From Pseudomonadota bacterium (GTDB lineage Bacteria; Pseudomonadota; Gammaproteobacteria; Burkholderiales; Burkholderiaceae_B), in NCBI GenBank assembly GCA_023440825.1, contig JAEXRL010000030.1, positions 1 to 64,000 on the forward strand: 64,000 nucleotides of DNA, given 5' to 3'. Positions within the stretch are counted from its first letter, which is position 1. Every line of letters begins with the position of its first letter. Positions 59,485-64,000 of the stretch are shown here, piece after piece. A program made the position numbers and the translations under genes. Under the pieces are notes generated by a model. It searched no databases, was not told the origin of the DNA, and saw only the letters and a list, made by a program, of their open reading frames with translations.

Positions 59485-60246
59485 TTAAAAGCTATAACCT
59501 AAGCCTACGCCCCCAAATACGCTACTTTTCTTTTCGACAATAGGGCTGTCTTTAGCGTCGCCGCTTAAATTGTTGATGCCAAGCAAACCGTGCACATGCC
59601 AGCTATTGTTAAGCTGGTGCGTGGCCAGGCCGTAAATAGCGTACGAACGCAGACCCGCACTGGCTTTGTAAGTGGGCAGACGGCCACCACTTGCTGCAGC
59701 TTCTTGTGCGCGTACGCCAAAATAGGTGTCCATGGCCTTTTCGTTTGACCATTTAAGCTCGGTGCCTACCCGTAATTGGCTGCTACCCGCTTGCCACAGT
59801 TTATAGCTTAGGTCGGCGGTGATGTTGGCCCCGTAACCGCTTTTTAGCGCCTGATAGTAACTGGCATCAAGTTGGGCATCGCCCAGTTTAAAGGCCGTAA
59901 AGACGCCCAGGTTGCCATGGCGCTGGATATCATCCATACCGCGTAAGCGAGAGGAGTCGCTGGCGCGGCGGCGTTGCGACAAAGAAACAAAAGTGCCTAC
60001 TGTCCAGTGCTCGTTAATATCGGTTTGTACTCCTGCGGCAGGCATGCCCGAGCGAGGCCCTAAAAACAAGTGTCCGTTGCGATGCTTGAGCATAGGGCTA
60101 AAACGTGCGCCGTAATGGGTGGATCCTTCGTATTTAGGCGCAAAGCCCAAACCTACTCCGACTGTGGTTTCTTGTGCCAAGGCCGCACCCGAGATAAGGC
60201 TGAGTGTCAGAAGAGTATGTGTGAGTAATGGGCGTGTGCGAAACAT
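59485..60246 (-). CDS. MipA/OmpV family outer-membrane protein
   Basis: A 253-residue beta-barrel-like protein. A signal peptide (LLTHTLLTLSLISGAALAQE) is followed by GVGLGFAPKYEGSTHYGARFSPML, which is the MipA/OmpV start, and the barrel ends in aromatic FGGVGLGYSF. MipA links lytic transglycosylase MltA and PBP1B in E. coli, while OmpV-type members act as porins or adhesins. ATG at 60246 gives a normal signal peptide; the frame is open to 60333 but the extra 29 residues are poor. Confidence 0.85.
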   Translation of the reverse strand: MFRTRPLLTHTLLTLSLISGAALAQETTVGVGLGFAPKYEGSTHYGARFSPMLKHRNGHLFLGPRSGMPAAGVQTDINEHWTVGTFVSLSQRRRASDSSRLRGMDDIQRHGNLGVFTAFKLGDAQLDASYYQALKSGYGANITADLSYKLWQAGSSQLRVGTELKWSNEKAMDTYFGVRAQEAAASGGRLPTYKASAGLRSYAIYGLATHQLNNSWHVHGLLGINNLSGDAKDSPIVEKKSSVFGGVGLGYSF

Positions 60247-60557
60247 AAACGATCTTTGCCTAGTGAGAGTCTTATATATGGAGTAATGGTAACAATAATT
60301 TGCTGCTCTCACGACTCCAATTGTGTAAAGCATTCTGTCGTACGTCTATGTTCAATCGTTGAGTGCATTGTAAGTGTTTGTTTGTTATGAGTTTTTTGCT
60401 TTTTCCTATTCTTTTTGTATCTGCGTTTCTGACAGGCCTTATTCTTTACTAATAAGGCAGTGTGTTAAGCCAACATAATAAGGCGGCAACTTTTAGGTAT
60501 CATGTCGCCTATTACACCACCAAATGAATGGCTGGTTTATTAACTAGAGGTATAGGA
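60247..60557. other. 310-base intergenic region with repeated AATAAGGC
   Basis: No gene is seen between the divergent mipA-like and ydgA-like genes. GCCTTATT (60436-60443) pairs with AATAAGGC (60451-60458), and a second AATAAGGC lies at 60477-60484. Symmetric and repeated sites in an AT-rich stretch suggest an operator or curved promoter region, but no consensus known to me matches. Confidence 0.5.
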
Positions 60558-61979
60558 ATGAAAAAGAGTACAGGCGTATTGGCTTTGCTGGTCGCACTGG
60601 CGGCGGTTTATACGGGCGCTAGCTGGTACGTGGGACAGCAAACGGAAACAGCTATCCGAGAGCAGGTCAATCAGGCGAATGAATACCTGCTCCAGCAAGG
60701 AGAGCAGGCCAAGCTCGAGCTGAGTAGTTATGAGCGGTCGCTTTTTTCATCCTCCGCTCGCTATGTGTTGTCATTCAATGTGCCAGACGAGCCAGAAACG
60801 TTTGAGCTTGTTTTTGCTGATCGCATCGCACACGGGCCTATTCCTTTCGCGGCGGGTTACTATGCGCCAGCTATGGCGGTGTCACATATAGAGCTGCAAA
60901 ACAACGATACGGTGGCTCCTTGGTTTGCCTTAACAGATGGCAAGGTGCCGGTGTATGCCGATACGCATATATCTTGGGCGGGCAAGGCAAGTAGCGTAGT
61001 GGAATGGGTGCCGTTTAAGAAAAACCAGGAAGAACGAAATATTGATTTCAGTGGTGGCCAGATCCTGGTAGATGTGGATCGCAAGGCGCAGCAGTACAGT
61101 GGGCGTTTTAGCTTTGATCACTTTTTACTCGACTCCGTGTCTGATCAGCCTATTAAGATGACTCTGAAGGCTTTGCATGGCGACTTTGACTACAGCGGTC
61201 AGTTGTATGTGAACGACAAACAGTCGGGCAAGATGACGCTTGAAAAAGTTGATGTGCAGGCTGAGGACGGCGCCTTTGGATTGAAGAATTTTGTTATTAC
61301 CGCTGCATCAGAAACGGTAGACTCATTCATTAAGGGAACAGCCCGGTATGATATTGAGAGCCTAGAAATTGGCGAGCAAGATGTCGGTAAGCTAGAGGCA
61401 GCCTTTGACTTTGACCGTTGGTATGCGCCTGCTTTTTTACAGGCCAATGACTTGTTGACGCAGTTATCGGCTGAAACAGATTTAGCAGAACTATCTACGG
61501 AGGATAAAGATCGCCTGGCCCAAGCCTTGCATTTATTTCTGGAGCACAAGCCTAGCATTAACTTTTCCCCAATAAGTTGGAAGAACGCTGCAGGTGAAAC
61601 AAATCTAGGTTTGCAGATTGCCTTGCAAGCACCGGAAGACAAAACTGCCGATTTGCACAGGAATGTTTTGCCGTGGGTACAGGCACTGGATTTGGTGCAC
61701 TTAGATGTGCATCTGTCACGTCCCATGATAGAGCAGGTTTTGCAAAAAATCGCACAAAGCGACTCCGACTTTGACTTGCAATCTGCCATGCTGGGTGTAG
61801 AGAGCTTATTCAATGAATTGGCCGAGACACTGGAGCCTATGGGTATGGTGAAGCGTACCAGTGACGGGCTAGAAAGCCGGATCAGCTACAGTCAAGCCAA
61901 TGGCGAGGTGATCGATTTTAACGGTACACCTGTGCCTATCAGTGACCTGTTTATGCTGGGTCTGGGCTTAATGATGTAA
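60558..61979 (+). CDS. YdgA-like DUF945 protein
   Basis: A 473-residue protein of the YdgA/DUF945 family. After a start with one N-terminal membrane helix (residues 5-22, STGVLALLVALAAVYTGASWY) it is predicted to be periplasmic, with repeated beta-rich segments. The end SQANGEVIDFNGTPVPISDLFMLGLGLMM with DFNGTPVP is typical of the family. Function is unknown. ATG at 60558 follows AGAGG at 60545-60549 with TATAGGA before it; a frame from 60528 adds ten improbable residues. A terminator follows. Confidence 0.82.
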   Translation: MKKSTGVLALLVALAAVYTGASWYVGQQTETAIREQVNQANEYLLQQGEQAKLELSSYERSLFSSSARYVLSFNVPDEPETFELVFADRIAHGPIPFAAGYYAPAMAVSHIELQNNDTVAPWFALTDGKVPVYADTHISWAGKASSVVEWVPFKKNQEERNIDFSGGQILVDVDRKAQQYSGRFSFDHFLLDSVSDQPIKMTLKALHGDFDYSGQLYVNDKQSGKMTLEKVDVQAEDGAFGLKNFVITAASETVDSFIKGTARYDIESLEIGEQDVGKLEAAFDFDRWYAPAFLQANDLLTQLSAETDLAELSTEDKDRLAQALHLFLEHKPSINFSPISWKNAAGETNLGLQIALQAPEDKTADLHRNVLPWVQALDLVHLDVHLSRPMIEQVLQKIAQSDSDFDLQSAMLGVESLFNELAETLEPMGMVKRTSDGLESRISYSQANGEVIDFNGTPVPISDLFMLGLGLMM

Positions 61980-61998
61980 GTGTGCCACGCACGCTACT

Positions 61999-62025
61999 AG
62001 AGAAGCCTCAGGGCTTCTCTTTTTG
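61999..62025 (+). terminator. Terminator after the YdgA-like gene
   Basis: AGAGAAGCC (61999-62007) pairs with GGCTTCTCT (62012-62020) around a 4-base loop, followed by TTTT-G-TTT. Confidence 0.9.
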
Positions 62026-62090
62026 TTTCTATGTTCAGCGTACAAAATGTATGAGCTGCCTGCATGGGGCGGCCGGCTAGGGGGAGGGAA

Positions 62091-62456
62091 ATGAAGAAAC
62101 GGGGTTCTTTGGCGGATCAGTTATCAGGCTTGGTGTATTCCACTGAGTTGGGGCGCACATGTCCTGACTGTCGTCAGCCTTTAGAGCAGTGCTCTTGCGA
62201 GCAGGCGGGTGCCATGCCGCCACCCGGTGACGGACGAGTATGGGTTCGTTACGAAACCAAAGGGCGGCGAGGTAAGGGGGTGACAACCGTACATGGTGTG
62301 CAATTGGATGCCGTGCAATTAGCAAAGCTGGCCAAAACCTTAAAAAACACCTGTGGCAGTGGTGGCACAGTAAAAGAATGGGTAATTGAAATACAAGGTG
62401 AGCACAGCGATAAAATTCTGGCTACACTACGCCAATTAGGTTTTAAAACCCGCTGA
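62091..62456 (+). CDS. SUI1-like translation factor YciH
   Basis: A 121-residue homolog of eIF1/SUI1. The core KGRRGKGVTTVHGVQLDAVQLAKLAKTLKNTCGSGG and VIEIQGEHSDKI is typical of YciH, which can improve start-site fidelity and represses translation under stress in E. coli. The N-terminus has a CPDCRQPLEQCSC segment, a possible zinc knuckle that not all family members have. ATG at 62091 follows GGGGGAGGG at 62079-62087. It is followed after 50 bases by a small acidic gene on the same strand. Confidence 0.87.
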   Translation: MKKRGSLADQLSGLVYSTELGRTCPDCRQPLEQCSCEQAGAMPPPGDGRVWVRYETKGRRGKGVTTVHGVQLDAVQLAKLAKTLKNTCGSGGTVKEWVIEIQGEHSDKILATLRQLGFKTR

Positions 62457-62506
62457 TTATTGCCTGGCTTAATATGGGCTCGAGCACCGCACAAGGTACG
62501 AACATC

Positions 62507-62704
62507 ATGAGTAAAAAAAGCAACTACGATCCCGATGAGCAAGCACTCTTGGAGTGGTGCATGGAGGTCGAGGAACTGTTAATCGCTGGTGGAGCAACGC
62601 GACGTCAGGCGCAAGAGTACATTGAAGAAGAAGCCGAGTGGTTTACGGATATGTACTACGATGGCTTGTCACCCGATGAGGCGGCTCAACAGGCCTTTGA
62701 GTAA
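62507..62704 (+). CDS. Small acidic protein, 65 residues, unknown
   Basis: A very acidic protein (MSKKSNYDPDEQALLEWCME, EEEAEWFTDMYYDGL, EAAQQAFE), helical, with one cysteine and no signal peptide or domain that I recognise. ATG at 62507 gives a good N-terminus; AAGG lies ten bases before it, weak spacing. It may be cotranscribed with the YciH-like gene 50 bases upstream. Codon pattern is normal for the window. Confidence 0.65.
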   Translation: MSKKSNYDPDEQALLEWCMEVEELLIAGGATRRQAQEYIEEEAEWFTDMYYDGLSPDEAAQQAFE

Positions 62705-62722
62705 GCCGCCAACAGACACGCC

Positions 62723-63025
62723 TTAGGCGTGAATATACAACCAGCCTGCCTGTTGCAGGCGTACGATTTCTGTCACAGCGCCTTGTTCCATGACCTGGAA
62801 GGGGGCTGTAGCGGTAGCGCCCAAGCCGCGCAGGGTATTCGGGCATAAGTAAGTAATAGGATCGCATTCGGGCTGGCTCTGTTGCAAAGCCTGACCCACT
62901 GCCTGGGCATTGGCAATAATACGCACTTCGATGTCAGGCATGTCCTTACGTAAGTTCATAGCATTATTGCGTGCTCGCTCAAGAGCGTCAGCTTGGCTGG
63001 CATGTATCAGTACACGTGTTTTCAT
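62723..63025 (-). CDS. DsrE-like small sulfur-relay protein
   Basis: A 100-residue protein resembling the DsrE/DsrF/YchN fold: VLIHASQADALERARNNAMNL followed by DIEVRIIANAQAVGQAL, a cysteine-containing DPITYLCPNTLRGLG, and a C-terminal strand VTEIVRLQQAGWLYIHA. Two cysteines (C54 and C61) are present, the second in the position where family members often have the catalytic one. DsrE proteins carry sulfur or sense redox. The assignment is by fold pattern and may be wrong. It is opposite to the 65-residue gene, converging. Confidence 0.65.
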   Translation of the reverse strand: MKTRVLIHASQADALERARNNAMNLRKDMPDIEVRIIANAQAVGQALQQSQPECDPITYLCPNTLRGLGATATAPFQVMEQGAVTEIVRLQQAGWLYIHA

Positions 63026-63073
63026 GGTTGCTAGGGCTCCAGTGTCAACGGCTTGAGAATAAAAATTCGTGAT

Positions 63074-63685
63074 CTAAATAAGTAATAAACCTGCGTCGCG
63101 TAGCAAGGTGTAGGTTTCATGCATAGGCAGACCCACCACGGCGCTATGACTGCCCTCCAAACGCTGCACAAATACCCCTCCCTGACCTTGTATGGCGTAG
63201 GCACCGGCTTTACCCATGGGTTCACCCGATAAGCAATAGGCTTGTATTTCCTCTTCGCTAAGCAAGGCAAAGCTTACTTTATTCGTGCTCAGCGCATGAA
63301 AGACCTGCTCTCGGTAGGCGAGGCTTACAGCCGTGTATACCTGGTGCGTGGTTCCGGATAGGCGTCGTAAGTACTCTGCCGCTTGATCTGCGCTAGCGGG
63401 TTTTCCAAGTACCTCATTACCCAGTGCCACTGTGGTATCTGCGGTGAGTATGGCAGCCGTGCTTGCTAAGCCCTGTTCACGAGCCCAGAGTGAGGCGCGT
63501 TGCAGTTTATCGGCTGCTGTGCGCGTGACATACTGCAACGGGCTTTCTCCAGCTAGTCGAGGCTCATCCTCGCCATCAGGGCTGGGCACGTGCACGACTT
63601 CATGAGCAATTTGCATTTGTCGCAAAATATCGTGACGTCTGGGACTGGCGGAGGCTAGGTATAGGTGATCATGTAACAGAGGCAT
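63074..63685 (-). CDS. maf: Maf-family nucleotide pyrophosphatase
   Basis: A 203-residue house-cleaning enzyme that hydrolyses modified nucleotides. The starts LYLASASPRRHDILRQMQI and ILTADTTVALGNEVLGKPASA are Maf signatures, with the GKAGAYAIQGQGGVFV segment. ATG at 63685 is the start; the frame is open into the rlmH gene but the extra 16 residues (to 63733) belong to another reading frame. It lies 8 bases downstream of rlmH, the common rlmH-maf pair. Confidence 0.9.
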   Translation of the reverse strand: MPLLHDHLYLASASPRRHDILRQMQIAHEVVHVPSPDGEDEPRLAGESPLQYVTRTAADKLQRASLWAREQGLASTAAILTADTTVALGNEVLGKPASADQAAEYLRRLSGTTHQVYTAVSLAYREQVFHALSTNKVSFALLSEEEIQAYCLSGEPMGKAGAYAIQGQGGVFVQRLEGSHSAVVGLPMHETYTLLRDAGLLLI

Positions 63686-63693
63686 GGTCTTTA

Positions 63694-64000
63694 TCAGGTG
63701 CGATGGTAAGGGTGTCCGCTTAATATCGTCCAAGCGCGATACAGTTGCTCAGCGAGCAATACTCTAACCATAGGGTGTGGCAAGGTTAAGGAGGACAGGC
63801 GCAGCATTTCCCTACAGCTTTTTTTAAGCTCGGCATCCAGCCCGTCGGGCCCACCAATAAGTATAGCGATGTCTTTATGGTGGTCACGCCAATCTTGTAA
63901 GCGCTGCGATAATTTGACCGTGCTCAGGTCCTGTCCTCGCTCATCCAGAGCAATGCAGTGGGCTTGGGCAGGAATGGCTGCGACGATGCGTCGTGCTTCG
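63694..64000 (-). CDS. rlmH: 23S rRNA pseudouridine-1915 N3-methyltransferase RlmH, C-terminal part
   Basis: The window ends inside this gene: 101 residues up to the stop codon at 63696-63694 are visible. They include CIALDERGQDLSTVKLSQRL, DIAILIGGPDGLDAELK with the SAM-binding loop, LTLPHPMVRVLLAEQLYRAW and the terminal SGHPYHRT, a strong RlmH signature with the YHR end. RlmH methylates pseudouridine 1915 of helix 69. It is upstream of maf in the same orientation. Confidence 0.93.
   Translation of the reverse strand, partial: EARRIVAAIPAQAHCIALDERGQDLSTVKLSQRLQDWRDHHKDIAILIGGPDGLDAELKKSCREMLRLSSLTLPHPMVRVLLAEQLYRAWTILSGHPYHRT

Noticed and set aside
61199..61813. Minus-strand 204-codon ORF inside the YdgA-like gene
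   Set aside because: Antisense shadow, rich in Ser, Cys and Lys, with no ribosome site.
1..64000. tRNA, rRNA, CRISPR and insertion sequence features
   Set aside because: No T-loop-like GTTCRAATC with matching acceptor stem, no regular spaced repeats and no transposase-like ORF or terminal inverted repeat pairs were seen on either strand by reading; a tRNAscan run would be decisive.

Overview
The window looks like chromosomal core DNA of a betaproteobacterium, order Burkholderiales, most likely family Alcaligenaceae (the Bordetella, Alcaligenes, Advenella, Paenalcaligenes group). The evidence is gene order recalled from that family (acpP-fabF-rpoE-rseA-rseB-mucD-lepA-lepB-rnc-era-recO; pyrG-kdsA-eno-ftsB; leuS-lptE-holA-proA; fkpB-ispH) together with protein similarity recognised by eye. 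No genus can be fixed without a search. No rRNA, tRNA, insertion sequence, prophage or CRISPR array was recognised. Coding density is high, and intergenic gaps rarely exceed 300 bases.

Layout. 1-10.7 kb (+): the end of acpP, fabF, a YgfX-like membrane protein, the sigma-E envelope-stress operon (rpoE-rseA-rseB-mucD), a strong terminator, then lepA-lepB-rnc-era and a shortened recO. 10.7-12.2 kb: a PIN-domain protein and a RarD-type permease. 12.3-16.1 kb (-): cysE, a Bax-inhibitor-1 protein, and pepA-holC. 16.2-21.4 kb: lptF, a LysR regulator divergent from mmsA, cysB, and a Fur-box-controlled DUF2325 gene. 21.5-24.9 kb: an NlpC/P60 lipoprotein and two transporters. 25-30.6 kb: beta-oxidation and ketone-body functions (ETF-quinone oxidoreductase, a thioesterase, a CoA-transferase pair) and an M24 peptidase. 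30.7-38 kb (+): pyrG, kdsA, a DUF924 gene, a drug-efflux/MarR module, eno and ftsB. 38-49 kb (-): a TadE-like orphan, hslO, an RDD protein, a 48-residue gene with its own operator-like promoter and terminator, then the long leuS-lptE-holA-proA-hemJ-like-rRNA methyltransferase run. 49-57 kb: rpmB-rpmG, a Bcr/CflA pump, a cyclopropane fatty acid synthase, a MATE pump, an ArnT-like glycosyltransferase, rpmE2 and radC. 57-64 kb: fkpB-ispH, a beta-hydroxyacid dehydrogenase, a MipA-like porin, a YdgA protein, a YciH/SUI1 protein, a DsrE-like protein, maf and the C-terminal part of rlmH.

How the parts fit. Most genes are housekeeping: fatty acid and isoprenoid synthesis, envelope quality control (sigma-E system, LepB, LptE, LptF, KdsA), translation and ribosome parts (LepA, Era, RNase III, L28, L33, L31, LeuS, RlmH), replication accessory subunits (HolA, HolC) and redox or proteolytic maintenance. 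The accessory layer is small: six to seven transporters, two LysR regulators, one MarR regulator and a few small unknown genes. No clear new multi-gene system is visible. The most interesting signals are local: a Fur-box DUF2325 protein with four cysteines, a tiny gene under tandem 10-bp palindromes, a 4 x 123-bp repeat inside an rRNA methyltransferase gene, an internally shortened RecO, and several sharp palindromes between divergent genes.
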